64,000 nt of DNA from MFZZ01 sp964582715 (GTDB taxonomy: Bacteria; Patescibacteriota; Microgenomatia; UBA1406; GWC2-37-13): contig CAZOSM010000001.1 in the NCBI GenBank assembly GCA_964582715.1, positions 248,001 through 312,000 on the forward strand, read 5' to 3'. Positions 49,599 through 57,792 of this stretch are shown piece by piece (position 1 is the stretch's first letter; every line of letters begins with the position of its first letter). Below the pieces are notes generated by a model that saw only the letters and a list, made by a program, of their open reading frames with translations, was not told the origin of the DNA and made no database searches. A program made the translations under genes and the position numbers.

Positions 49599-51365
49599 TT
49601 AACTTGTAACAGCTCCAGTAGATGCACTGGAAACTAACTTGGCATACTTTGCTAATACTCCTCTTGTATACTTACTTTCCTTTTGCTTCCAACCCTTTCT
49701 CCTCTTCTCTAACTCTTTTCCCGTAACCACAACATCAACTGTTTTCTTCTCTACATTTATATCTATTATATCTCCTTCCTGGATAAGTCCGATAGTACCA
49801 CCAGTTGCTGCCTCTGGTGCTACATGACCAATCATGATGCCGTGAGTTCCTCCAGAAAAGCGGCCGTCGGTTATAAGAGCAACATCTTTTCCAAGTCCGG
49901 CACCCATAAGTGCAGCAGATGGAGAAAGCATCTCCCGCATACCAGGGCCACCTTTTGGACCTTCGTTGCGGATTATAATAACATCTCCATGTTTTATTTT
50001 CCCAGAAAGAATGGCATTCATTGCATCATCTTCTGCTTCAAACACACGAGCAGGTCCTTTCATCTGCTTCATCTCTTTTCCAGAAAGCTTCATTACAGCT
50101 CCTTCTTCTGCCATATTACCTCGCATAATAACAATATGGTTACCAGAAAGAGAAAATGGCTTTTCAAGACTCGAAATAACATCCTGGTTTTCTGGTCGAG
50201 AAGGGGCGTACATCAGGTTTTCTGCAACAGTTTGACCAGTAACCGTGAGACAATCGCCATGAATAAGCCCTTCTTCAAAAAGCATCTTCATCACCATTGG
50301 CACACCGCCAATCTGATCCAGGTGCTCCATCATGTATTGGCCACCTGGGCTGAAGTTACCAATAAGTGGAACCTTCTTTCCAATTCTGTTAAAGTCTTCA
50401 ATATCAAGATCAACGCCAGCTTCATGTGCAATTGCCAACAAGTGAAGAACTGCATTGGTAGAACCACCAAGTGCCTGAACAACTGTAATACCATTCTCAA
50501 ATGCTTCTTTTGTAAGAATATCTCGTACTCGTATACCTCGATCCATAAGCCCCATTAAGCAGCGGACTGTATCTTCACAATCTCTCCTTTTAGCTTCTGA
50601 AATTCTGTTTTGGCGAGTCATTGCCGGATGCGAAGCACTCCCTGGGATAGACATTCCCATTGCTTCAATTGCTGAAGCCATTGTGTTTGCCGTGTACATT
50701 CCGCCACAAGCGCCACAGCCAGGACAGGAACGTGCTTCGATTTCATTAAATTCATCAACATCCATCTTACCTGCACTATACTTACCTACTGCTTCAAACA
50801 CACTCACAATATTGAGATCTTTGTTTTGATATTTACCCGGAAGGATCGAGCCTCCATACAAGGTAATGCCAATTACATTATTTCGGGCAAGAGGCATAAG
50901 AGAAGCTGGAATTGTTTTATCACAACCAGATAAGGCAATTGTGCCATCAGCAGCATATGCTTCCTGCATCATCTCAATTGAATCTGCAATAAGTTCACGG
51001 GAAACAAGTGAATATTTCATACCTTCGGTACCCATTGTTTCACCATCTGTTACAACTGGCGTACCAAACATATAAGGTTTGCCACCCTCTTGAACAACTA
51101 CTTCTTCCATGATCTGACCAAGTTCTAATAACTGTGCATTACAAGGGCCGACATCGGTATGAGGTGCTGCAACACAAATGAGAGGCTTCTCAAAATCTTC
51201 ATCAGTATACCCAACAGCGCGCATCATAGCACGAGCTGGTGCTCTTTTGAGCCAGTCATCTGACTTACTCAAATCACCGGTTAAATCGTAACTTCGTTTT
51301 TTGAGCTCTTCTGCCGACCTTCCATGTCTACAAGAACAGCCATCTCCTCCACAGCAATCTGACAT
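49599..51365 (-). CDS. ilvD: dihydroxy-acid dehydratase
   Basis: 588 aa. Fe-S enzyme that dehydrates dihydroxy acids to 2-keto acids in Val/Ile synthesis. Cluster cysteines are in SGCDKTIPA and SCPGCGACGGMYTANTM. GSTNAVLHLLAIA and GRFSGGTHGIMIGHVAPEA are also diagnostic. The N-terminus carries an unusual Cys/His tail, SDCCGGDGCSCRHG, before the normal start of the fold (KKRSYDLTGD). It lies 9 nt after ilvA. Confidence 0.97.
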   Translation of the reverse strand: MSDCCGGDGCSCRHGRSAEELKKRSYDLTGDLSKSDDWLKRAPARAMMRAVGYTDEDFEKPLICVAAPHTDVGPCNAQLLELGQIMEEVVVQEGGKPYMFGTPVVTDGETMGTEGMKYSLVSRELIADSIEMMQEAYAADGTIALSGCDKTIPASLMPLARNNVIGITLYGGSILPGKYQNKDLNIVSVFEAVGKYSAGKMDVDEFNEIEARSCPGCGACGGMYTANTMASAIEAMGMSIPGSASHPAMTRQNRISEAKRRDCEDTVRCLMGLMDRGIRVRDILTKEAFENGITVVQALGGSTNAVLHLLAIAHEAGVDLDIEDFNRIGKKVPLIGNFSPGGQYMMEHLDQIGGVPMVMKMLFEEGLIHGDCLTVTGQTVAENLMYAPSRPENQDVISSLEKPFSLSGNHIVIMRGNMAEEGAVMKLSGKEMKQMKGPARVFEAEDDAMNAILSGKIKHGDVIIIRNEGPKGGPGMREMLSPSAALMGAGLGKDVALITDGRFSGGTHGIMIGHVAPEAATGGTIGLIQEGDIIDINVEKKTVDVVVTGKELEKRRKGWKQKESKYTRGVLAKYAKLVSSASTGAVTS

Positions 51366-51374
51366 ATGTATGTT

Positions 51375-52619
51375 TTAAACTATATAATCGTATAACAAAT
51401 CGGAACTAGTAATTTTTGTAAAATTTAATTCAATCGCTTTCATTCTTTCTATAAGTGGTTCCAAATCCTTCTTATCTTTTAGTTCAATCCCAACAAGTGC
51501 CGCTCCTTTTTCTTTATTTGTTTTCTTCATATATTCAAACCGTACGATATCGTCATTGGGACCAAGTGCTTCATTCACCATTCGTTTCAACTGCCCTGGT
51601 TTTTGGGCAAACTCAATAATAAAATAGTGCTTTCGACCCTGGTAGATAAGACTCTTTTCCATAATCTCCGGATAACGCAAAATATCATTGTTCCCTCCAC
51701 TTAATATACAAACAACTGTTTTCCCTTTTATTTCTGAAGCTATTTGATCAAGAGCAGAAACAGACAAAGCACCCGCTGGCTCAGTAATAATACCTTCATT
51801 CTGATACAGCTCGATCATAGTAGAACAGTCTTTTCCTTCCGTAACTGTCAGCACCTTATCTACATTCTTTTTACAGATTTCAAATGTTATGTCTCCAACT
51901 GTTTTAACGGCCGCTCCATCTACAAAGGTATCAATATTTGCCAATGTAACAACTGTACCAGCCTGAAGCGAGACAAGCATGCCTGCTGCTCCCTTTGGTT
52001 CTACTCCAATGACATGCGCACCTTTACTTTTTTGCTTCATGTAGGTTGAAGTCCCAGAGATAAGACCCCCGCCACCTATTGCGGCCAGGACATAATCTAC
52101 GTTGCCTTTGAGCTCTTCATAAATTTCTTTTCCTACTGTTCCCTGTCCAGCAATTGTGTGTGGATCATTAAATGGATGTACATAAACAGCGTTATGTTCC
52201 TGTGCATATACTTGTGATGCGATACTTGCTTCATCGAAGGTATTGCCAACTAGTTTAATTTCTACATAGCCATCACCAAAATGCTGCACTTTTTCTATTT
52301 TCTGATTTGGTGTTACAACCGGCATAAAAATGACTCCCTTTATCTTGAGTTCATTACAAGAATAGGCAACTCCTTGAGCATGGTTCCCCGCACTGGCACA
52401 CACAACTCCTCTTTTCTTTTCTTCTGGAGTTAGTGAGGCCATTTTGTTATAAGCCCCACGAATTTTAAAGGACCTGACCTCCTGTAGGTCTTCACGCTTT
52501 AAGTAAATATCTGCGCCATACAGCTTTGATAATCGTTTGGAATACTCAAGCGGTGTTTTTTGAGCAACTCCCTTGAGTTTTTCTGCTGCCTGTTCTATAT
52601 CTCTTACAGTTATTTTCAT
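51375..52619 (-). CDS. ilvA: threonine dehydratase (biosynthetic, single ACT-like domain)
   Basis: 414 aa from the ATG at 52619. An in-frame ATG at 52652 is rejected because it lies inside repeat A2 and adds a non-conserved tail. Deaminates threonine to 2-oxobutanoate for isoleucine. PLP lysine is in SFKIRGAYNKM, with SAGNHAQGVAYS and GGGGLISG. The C-terminal 85 residues (HYFIIEFAQKPGQLKRMV...) form an ACT-like domain, as in the Bacillus-type enzyme, probably sensing isoleucine or valine. Confidence 0.95.
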   Translation of the reverse strand: MKITVRDIEQAAEKLKGVAQKTPLEYSKRLSKLYGADIYLKREDLQEVRSFKIRGAYNKMASLTPEEKKRGVVCASAGNHAQGVAYSCNELKIKGVIFMPVVTPNQKIEKVQHFGDGYVEIKLVGNTFDEASIASQVYAQEHNAVYVHPFNDPHTIAGQGTVGKEIYEELKGNVDYVLAAIGGGGLISGTSTYMKQKSKGAHVIGVEPKGAAGMLVSLQAGTVVTLANIDTFVDGAAVKTVGDITFEICKKNVDKVLTVTEGKDCSTMIELYQNEGIITEPAGALSVSALDQIASEIKGKTVVCILSGGNNDILRYPEIMEKSLIYQGRKHYFIIEFAQKPGQLKRMVNEALGPNDDIVRFEYMKKTNKEKGAALVGIELKDKKDLEPLIERMKAIELNFTKITSSDLLYDYIV

Positions 52620-52634
52620 ATGGCTATTTTTAAT

Positions 52635-52798
52635 TAAGGTCGAAGAATACATTTCAACAAATAAGCTCGAAAGTCCGTTGCTACCTTTGAACGTGACTCT
52701 GTATCAAAGGACTTTCGTGCAGTGAGCAAATGAGAAAGCCTTTGAGACTTCATCTTTGTTAGGCGAACGTTTATTTGTGGAATGTATTCAAGACCTTA
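52635..52798. repeat. family A copy 2, between leuA and ilvA
   Basis: Outer arms TAAGGTC/GACCTTA, then GAATACATTT/GTATTC with CAAATAA/TTATTTG, then inner stem AAAGTCC/GGACTTT enclosing CCTTTGA/TCAAAGG. It fills the whole gap inside the operon. The right flank GTATTCAAGACCTTATAAA recurs beside repeat B1 (54440-54457). Confidence 0.88.
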
Positions 52799-52803
52799 TA
52801 AAC

Positions 52804-54300
52804 TTATACAATTTTATTTAACACATCTATATACGCCTTCACTGATGCAACAACAATATCTGTATCAGCACCAAATCCATAATATGAATTATTTTTATAT
52901 GTCGCCTGAACATGCACTTTACCAAAATCATCGCTTCCACCAGTTATTGCCTGTACTAAATACTCATTCAGCTTTACTTTCTTTTTGATAATCTTATCAA
53001 TTGCGTTGTATGCAGAATCTACTGGGCCATTTCCATTTGCTGTCTCTATATACTCCTCACCACCTACTTTTAGTTTAACTGTGGCCATTGGGTGCAGCGG
53101 AGTACCACAAACGACTTCTAATAACTCCAGCTTAATACCATGCTTTGAGTCTTTTTCACCAACAAGCATGTGTAAATCACTTTCTGAAACTTCTTTCTTT
53201 TTATCTGCAAGATCCAGGAATTTTTTATACACAGTATCTAACTCTTTCTTTTCCAGTTTATAACCTAACTTCTCCAGGTGATGAGCCAGTGCTGCTCTAC
53301 CTGATCTTGCTGTTAAGATAATTGAAGATGAAGGAATACCCACATCTTTTGGATCAATAACTTCGTAATTTTCTCTCATTTTGAGCACCCCATCCTGATG
53401 AATACCAGAAGAATGTGCAAATGCGTTACGCCCGACAATTGCTTTATTAGGCTGAACAGGCATGCGCATCAGATTTGAAACCAAACGACTTGTTGGATAA
53501 ATCTTTTTGGTATTGATACCAGTTGTATACCCCAGCTTATGTGTCTTCATTATCATCACCACTTCTTCCAAAGATGTATTGCCGGCCCGTTCTCCGATAC
53601 CATTCATCGTTACTTCTACCTGACGGGCACCATTCTGAACTCCTGCAATTGTATTTGCGGTAGCCAAACCTAAATCATTATGACAATGTACCGAAATAAT
53701 TGCTTTATCTACATTCTCTACATTCTCCATAAGGTACTTAATCTTCTCTCCAAACACCTGAGGTAAGTTATACCCGGTTGTATCAGGGATGTTTACAACA
53801 GTTGCACCTGCTGCAATAACTGCCTCAACCATTTTGGCTAAGTACTCAAGGTCTGCTCGACCTGCATCTTCTGCATAAAACTCAACATCTTCTACAAACT
53901 TTTTTGCATACGTAACTGCCTCCACTCCTCGTGCCAAGATCTCTTCTCGAGTGGACTTAAATTTATACTTAATATGCATATCGGAGGCCCCAATGCCTGT
54001 GTGAATTCTTCCTTTTTTTGCATATTTTAACGACTCAGCTGCTGCATCAATATCTCCTTTTACTGCTCTTGTTAAAGCACAAATGGTGGGTTCAGTAACT
54101 GCTTTCGATATTTCTATAACAGACTGAAAGTCACCTGGGGAGGAAACAGGAAAACCTGCTTCAATAACATCTACTCCAAGCTGCTCAAGAGCTTTTGCAA
54201 TCTCAATTTTTTCAACAGTATTGAGCTGGCATCCCGGAACCTGCTCACCGTCACGTAATGTTGTATCAAAAACATAAACTCTGTTTTTCATATTATTCAT
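52804..54300 (-). CDS. leuA: 2-isopropylmalate synthase
   Basis: 498 aa. Condenses 2-ketoisovalerate with acetyl-CoA, committing carbon to leucine. The catalytic barrel has DTTLRDGEQVPGCQ, SVHCHNDLGLATANT (metal His-x-His) and NGIGERAGNTSLEE. The C-terminal regulatory domain (from about residue 370, with GNGPVDSAYNAIDK) is present, so leucine feedback is likely. An ATG 3 codons downstream (54291) is an alternative start. Preceded by repeat B1. Confidence 0.96.
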   Translation of the reverse strand: MNNMKNRVYVFDTTLRDGEQVPGCQLNTVEKIEIAKALEQLGVDVIEAGFPVSSPGDFQSVIEISKAVTEPTICALTRAVKGDIDAAAESLKYAKKGRIHTGIGASDMHIKYKFKSTREEILARGVEAVTYAKKFVEDVEFYAEDAGRADLEYLAKMVEAVIAAGATVVNIPDTTGYNLPQVFGEKIKYLMENVENVDKAIISVHCHNDLGLATANTIAGVQNGARQVEVTMNGIGERAGNTSLEEVVMIMKTHKLGYTTGINTKKIYPTSRLVSNLMRMPVQPNKAIVGRNAFAHSSGIHQDGVLKMRENYEVIDPKDVGIPSSSIILTARSGRAALAHHLEKLGYKLEKKELDTVYKKFLDLADKKKEVSESDLHMLVGEKDSKHGIKLELLEVVCGTPLHPMATVKLKVGGEEYIETANGNGPVDSAYNAIDKIIKKKVKLNEYLVQAITGGSDDFGKVHVQATYKNNSYYGFGADTDIVVASVKAYIDVLNKIV

Positions 54301-54332
54301 TAATAAATTAAGTAAATTTCAGTATTTCTAAA

Positions 54333-54428
54333 AAGTCGAGCGCAGATACCTTTTTTCTGCTACCTCAAGGACTTTATTGGGCATTGACCTCGCTGTAGCC
54401 AAGAAACAGGGGTATCAAGCAAAGACTT
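54333..54428. repeat. intergenic hairpin repeat, family B copy 1
   Basis: 96 bp between ilvH and leuA. Outer arms AAGTCGAGCGCAGATACC / GGGTATCAAGCAAAGACTT, inner stem TTTCTGCTAC / GTAGCCAAGAAA, central arm CTCAAGG/CCTCG. On the minus strand the element is followed by TTTTTA, so this copy could weakly terminate or attenuate before leuA. Confidence 0.85.
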
Positions 54429-54480
54429 CTTTTTTATAAGTATTCAAGACCTTATAAAGTTTCTAAACTTTAATTTTTAA

Positions 54481-54960
54481 TTATTTAAATACCACAATTC
54501 TCCCTGACCTCACAAACTCCTTAATCCCAAATGGCCTAAGGAGTTCATGTAACGAATCAATTTCTTCTTCTGTTCCTGTTTTCTCTATAACCAAATAGCT
54601 CTGCCCGACAGTAATAATTTTTGCATCAGATAAATGGACTAAGTGCTCTATCTCTTTTCTTTTTTCCAGATTCTTGGCAGTAATTTTTATCAAACATATT
54701 TCTTTAATAACAAGAGATGAATCAAGGCTATCAACAACTTTTACAATTTCAATAATTCTGTACAGCTGTTTTACTATTTTTTCTACCAAAAGAGGTTCTG
54801 CTGTCACTACAATAGTAAAACGAGACTGGCCGGCATGCTCTATCTCAGAAACTGTAAGACTTTCAATATTTACTTTTCTTCGCAAAAATAAATCTGCAAT
54901 CCTATACAGAACTCCAGGCCGGTTCATGGCAAAAGCGGTGATGGTGTATTTCTGTTTCAT
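54481..54960 (-). CDS. ilvH: acetolactate synthase small subunit
   Basis: 159 aa. The regulatory subunit confers valine feedback on IlvB. The N-terminal ACT domain has TITAFAMNRPGVLYRIADLFLRRKVNIESLTV, and the C-terminal half (LVIKEICLIKITAKN...) matches the family. Full length. The start overlaps the ilvB stop by 4 nt. Repeat B1 follows the gene. Confidence 0.96.
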   Translation of the reverse strand: MKQKYTITAFAMNRPGVLYRIADLFLRRKVNIESLTVSEIEHAGQSRFTIVVTAEPLLVEKIVKQLYRIIEIVKVVDSLDSSLVIKEICLIKITAKNLEKRKEIEHLVHLSDAKIITVGQSYLVIEKTGTEEEIDSLHELLRPFGIKEFVRSGRIVVFK

Positions 54961-56642
54961 ATAAGCCGTACCTCCTCAACAGATGCCCCGGTTGGAATCA
55001 TGGGGAACACATTGTGCTCTTTCTCGACGACAATTTCTAATACATATGGTTTTTTAGATTTAAGCATTCGCTTCATGGCAGCTTCCATATCTTCACGCTT
55101 TTCTACTTTTTCTGCCTCCACTTGGAACCCTTTTGCAACCGCCACAAAGTCTGGGTTCTGCATATTAGTCATTGAGTATCTTTTGTCAAAAAATAACTGC
55201 TGCCACTGCCTCACCATTCCCAAAAAGTTATTATTCAGAATAATTGTTTTGACTGGTAAATTCTCCTGAGCCAGAGTGGCAAGCTCCTGAATATTCATCT
55301 GGAATCCTCCATCTCCATGAATACAAACGACTTCTCTATCCGGGGCTGCAAACTTGGCACCCATAGCAGCAGGTAATCCAAAGCCCATGGTCCCCATACC
55401 ACCTGATGTTATAAAACTATTCTTGTTTTTAAACTTTGCATAGCGAGCTGCGATCATTTGGTGTTGCCCGACATCTGCCACAATAATAGCTTCACCTTTG
55501 GTTAATTCATTTAACTTACTGATTGCTTCAGCCATTTTAATTTGTCCTTCTTTTGGATTACATTCAAGATCTATCACCTGCTCTTTCTCAACTGTATGAA
55601 ACTTCTTAAATTCTTGTCTCCATTTGGTATGTGAACTCTTTTTTACTTTCTTCTCCAAAGCAGCAAGTGCCTTTCTGGCATCAGCTACTATTGGAATCTC
55701 TACAGGAACATTTTTATTCACTTCAGCCGGATCAATATCTATATGAATAATTTTTGCTTCAGGTAAATAATCCGTAAGTCTGCCTGTTACACGGTCATCA
55801 AACCTCATACCAACCGCAAGCACCACATCTGCTTTATTGGAAAGCATGTTTGGCGCATAATTACCATGCATTCCCAAAAGGCCAACATTTAATTTATGGT
55901 GTGAAGGCAGAACAGATAACCCATGTAAGGTTTGCGCAACTGGTATCGCTGCTTTTTCTGCAAGTTTTTGCAATTCTTTTTCTGCTTTTGCAATGACAAC
56001 TCCATGTCCTGCCAGAATATATGGCCGCTTTGCTTTATTGATAAGATCAGCTGCCAATTCTATCTGTTTTGGATGAGGATCTGTTGTGGGCTGGTAACTC
56101 ACCAAGTGGACTTGTTTTGGATAGGTAAAATCAAATTTAGCAAACTGCGCATCTTTGGTAATATCAACAAGCACCGGTCCTGGCCTTCCTGTTCTTGCGA
56201 TATGAAATGCTTTTGCAATAACTTTTGGGATTTCTTCTGCATGGGTAACCTGATAATTCCATTTAGTTATAGGGGCGGTAATACCTATTACATCTGCTTC
56301 CTGAAAGGCATCAGTCCCAACTAATTCGCTAATAACCTGGCCCGTTATACAAACCATAGGTACAGAATCCATCATCGCATCGGCAATACCAGTTACCAAA
56401 TTGGTTGCACCGGGCCCAGAGGTGGCAAAACATACTCCTGGCTCACCGGTTATTCTTCCATATCCTTCTGCAGCATGAGCTGCCCCCTGTTCATGACGCA
56501 CTAATACATGTTTTACCTTATCCATATAGTCGTACAATGCATCATAAATAGGCATAATTGCCCCTCCGGGATACCCGAATATGACTTTCACATTCTCATG
56601 TAATAGTGATTCAATAACGGCTTGTGAACCAGTTAGTTTCAT
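54957..56642 (-). CDS. ilvB: acetolactate synthase large subunit
   Basis: 561 aa from the ATG at 56642, 2 nt after the ilvE stop. A TTG 27 nt upstream is also in frame but would overlap ilvE. TPP enzyme that makes acetolactate and acetohydroxybutyrate. Catalytic Glu in VRHEQGAAHAAEGYGR, GPGATNLVTGIADAM, the TPP motif GDGGFQMNIQELATLAQENLPV and NNNFLGMVRQWQQLFF. Second gene behind the attenuator. Confidence 0.97.
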   Translation of the reverse strand: MKLTGSQAVIESLLHENVKVIFGYPGGAIMPIYDALYDYMDKVKHVLVRHEQGAAHAAEGYGRITGEPGVCFATSGPGATNLVTGIADAMMDSVPMVCITGQVISELVGTDAFQEADVIGITAPITKWNYQVTHAEEIPKVIAKAFHIARTGRPGPVLVDITKDAQFAKFDFTYPKQVHLVSYQPTTDPHPKQIELAADLINKAKRPYILAGHGVVIAKAEKELQKLAEKAAIPVAQTLHGLSVLPSHHKLNVGLLGMHGNYAPNMLSNKADVVLAVGMRFDDRVTGRLTDYLPEAKIIHIDIDPAEVNKNVPVEIPIVADARKALAALEKKVKKSSHTKWRQEFKKFHTVEKEQVIDLECNPKEGQIKMAEAISKLNELTKGEAIIVADVGQHQMIAARYAKFKNKNSFITSGGMGTMGFGLPAAMGAKFAAPDREVVCIHGDGGFQMNIQELATLAQENLPVKTIILNNNFLGMVRQWQQLFFDKRYSMTNMQNPDFVAVAKGFQVEAEKVEKREDMEAAMKRMLKSKKPYVLEIVVEKEHNVFPMIPTGASVEEVRLI

Positions 56643-56644
56643 AA

Positions 56645-57583
56645 TTAACTTTTTATTTTTGTACACCACTTCTCGTACTTTTTAACGTCACCTTTTACAA
56701 CTTTAAAGAACAAATCTTGTAGCTTTCCTGCAATTGGACCTCGTTTACCATCTCCAATGGTTCGGTGATCAATCTGCTGAATCCAGGAGATCTGAGCACC
56801 GGTTCCACAGAAGAAAGCTTCATCTGCAATGTAAAGTTCAGTTCTGTCTATTGCTCGTTCTTCAACCGGGATACCTGCATCTTCTGCAAGTGCAATAACG
56901 GTGCGGCGCGTAATTCCTTCCAGAACATCATCACTTTTTGCAGAAGTAATAAGTACTCCATCCCGCACAATAAATAAGTTCATTGCTGATCCTTCTGCAA
57001 CATGACCAGCTTCTGTTAGGAAGATTGCTTCATCATGACCATTTTTGTTTGCTTCCTGTTTGGCTAGAGCAGAGTTGATATATCCACCGGTTGCTTTTAC
57101 GCGTGATGGAATTGCGTTATCGGTAATACGACGCCAAGAAGAAACCATCACACTAATGCCTTTATCGGTTGGCAGGTAATCACCTAGTGGGACCATGTAA
57201 AGAGCAAAATCAAGAGGTTGATCTGGTTCAAAGTTTGGCGAAATATTTAAACTCCCCACATACGCAAAAGGTCTAAAATATGTATCAGTTTGAGGATTAT
57301 TTTTTTTAATTAAATCCATAAAGATCTGTTTCAAATCTTCATGTGAGTACTCAAAAGGGACACCCAGTATTTTTAATGACTGAAGAAATCTTTTGATATG
57401 ATCATCCATCCGAAAGACCGATAAAAATTTTCCTTTCTTATTGTAGTAACCTCGCATACCGCCAAAAACACCGGTACCGTACTGGAGTGCATTTGTCATG
57501 ATAGATACTTTCGCATCTTCTGTTTTGATAATTTTATTTTGAAAGAAACTATAAGGAAATGAACTGTTTGTGGAATGTGCCAT
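56645..57583 (-). CDS. ilvE: branched-chain amino acid aminotransferase
   Basis: 312 aa, class IV PLP transaminase for the last step of Val/Leu/Ile synthesis. N-terminal QYGTGVFGGMRGYYNKKG, PLP lysine in RVKATGGYINSALAKQEA, EAGHVAEGSAMNLFIVRDG, and GTGAQISWIQQIDHRTIGDG near the C-terminus. First structural gene behind the leader-peptide attenuator, 67 nt after its terminator. Confidence 0.96.
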   Translation of the reverse strand: MAHSTNSSFPYSFFQNKIIKTEDAKVSIMTNALQYGTGVFGGMRGYYNKKGKFLSVFRMDDHIKRFLQSLKILGVPFEYSHEDLKQIFMDLIKKNNPQTDTYFRPFAYVGSLNISPNFEPDQPLDFALYMVPLGDYLPTDKGISVMVSSWRRITDNAIPSRVKATGGYINSALAKQEANKNGHDEAIFLTEAGHVAEGSAMNLFIVRDGVLITSAKSDDVLEGITRRTVIALAEDAGIPVEERAIDRTELYIADEAFFCGTGAQISWIQQIDHRTIGDGKRGPIAGKLQDLFFKVVKGDVKKYEKWCTKIKS

Positions 57584-57607
57584 AAATATTTAAAAATAAT
57601 AATAATT

Positions 57608-57622
57608 TGTCATCCTGAACCA
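57608..57622. repeat. family D fragment before ilvE
   Basis: TGTCATCCTGAACC, a partial copy of the TCAGAATGACA-type repeat word seen at 62934-62961, between the attenuator and ilvE. Confidence 0.4.
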
Positions 57623-57649
57623 AAATTCAAAATCTCATTTTTTAACAAC

Positions 57650-57675
57650 AAAAAAACCCGCCTTTCTGGCGGGTG
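57650..57675 (-). terminator. intrinsic terminator of the ilv attenuator
   Basis: On the minus strand CACCCGCC-AGAAA-GGCGGG followed by seven T. The 5' arm can alternatively pair with GGCGGG at 57703-57698, forming an antiterminator. Confidence 0.93.
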
Positions 57676-57752
57676 CTTATCATGCATTCAAGCTCCTCCC
57701 GCCTTTAGCGGTTAATAAGGAGGACGAGAATGTATGACATGTTAGTTTTCAT
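57668..57752 (-). promoter_or_regulatory. ilv-leu transcription attenuator
   Basis: Segments on the minus strand in order: 1 = CCTCC...CCGC inside the leader reading frame (about 57725-57708); 2 = GGCGGGAGGAG (57703-57693); 3 = CACCCGCC (57675-57668); 4 = GGCGGG plus T run (57662-57650). 1 pairs with 2, 3 with 4 (terminator), or 2 with 3 (antiterminator). A ribosome stalled on the Ile/Leu/Val codons would cover segment 1 and free 2 to pair with 3, allowing expression of ilvE onward. This is the classical mechanism of enterobacterial ilv and leu leaders. Confidence 0.85.
57705..57752 (-). CDS. ilv leader peptide
   Basis: A 15-codon reading frame, ATG at 57752 to TAA at 57705: MKTNMSYILVLLINR. 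Residues 8-13 are Ile-Leu-Val-Leu-Leu-Ile, six branched-chain codons in a row (ATT CTC GTC CTC CTT ATT). It starts 11 nt after a TATAAT, so the leader mRNA has almost no 5' UTR, and ends at the start of the attenuator hairpins. It acts as a sensor of charged Ile/Leu/Val tRNA, by analogy with known ilv leaders. Confidence 0.82.
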   Translation of the reverse strand: MKTNMSYILVLLINR

Positions 57753-57763
57753 CGATAACAAGT

Positions 57764-57792
57764 ATTATAAATCTCTCAAAATTATTTTGCAA
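57764..57792 (-). promoter_or_regulatory. promoter of the ilv-leu operon
   Basis: TTGCAA (57792-57787), 17-bp spacer, TATAAT (57769-57764) on the minus strand. The -35 lies within the last codons of aroC. It drives the leader peptide and ilvEBH-leuA and following genes. Confidence 0.75.

Noticed and set aside
52619..52652. ilvA start at 52652
   Set aside because: The extra 11 codons lie in repeat A2 and do not resemble the family N-terminus.
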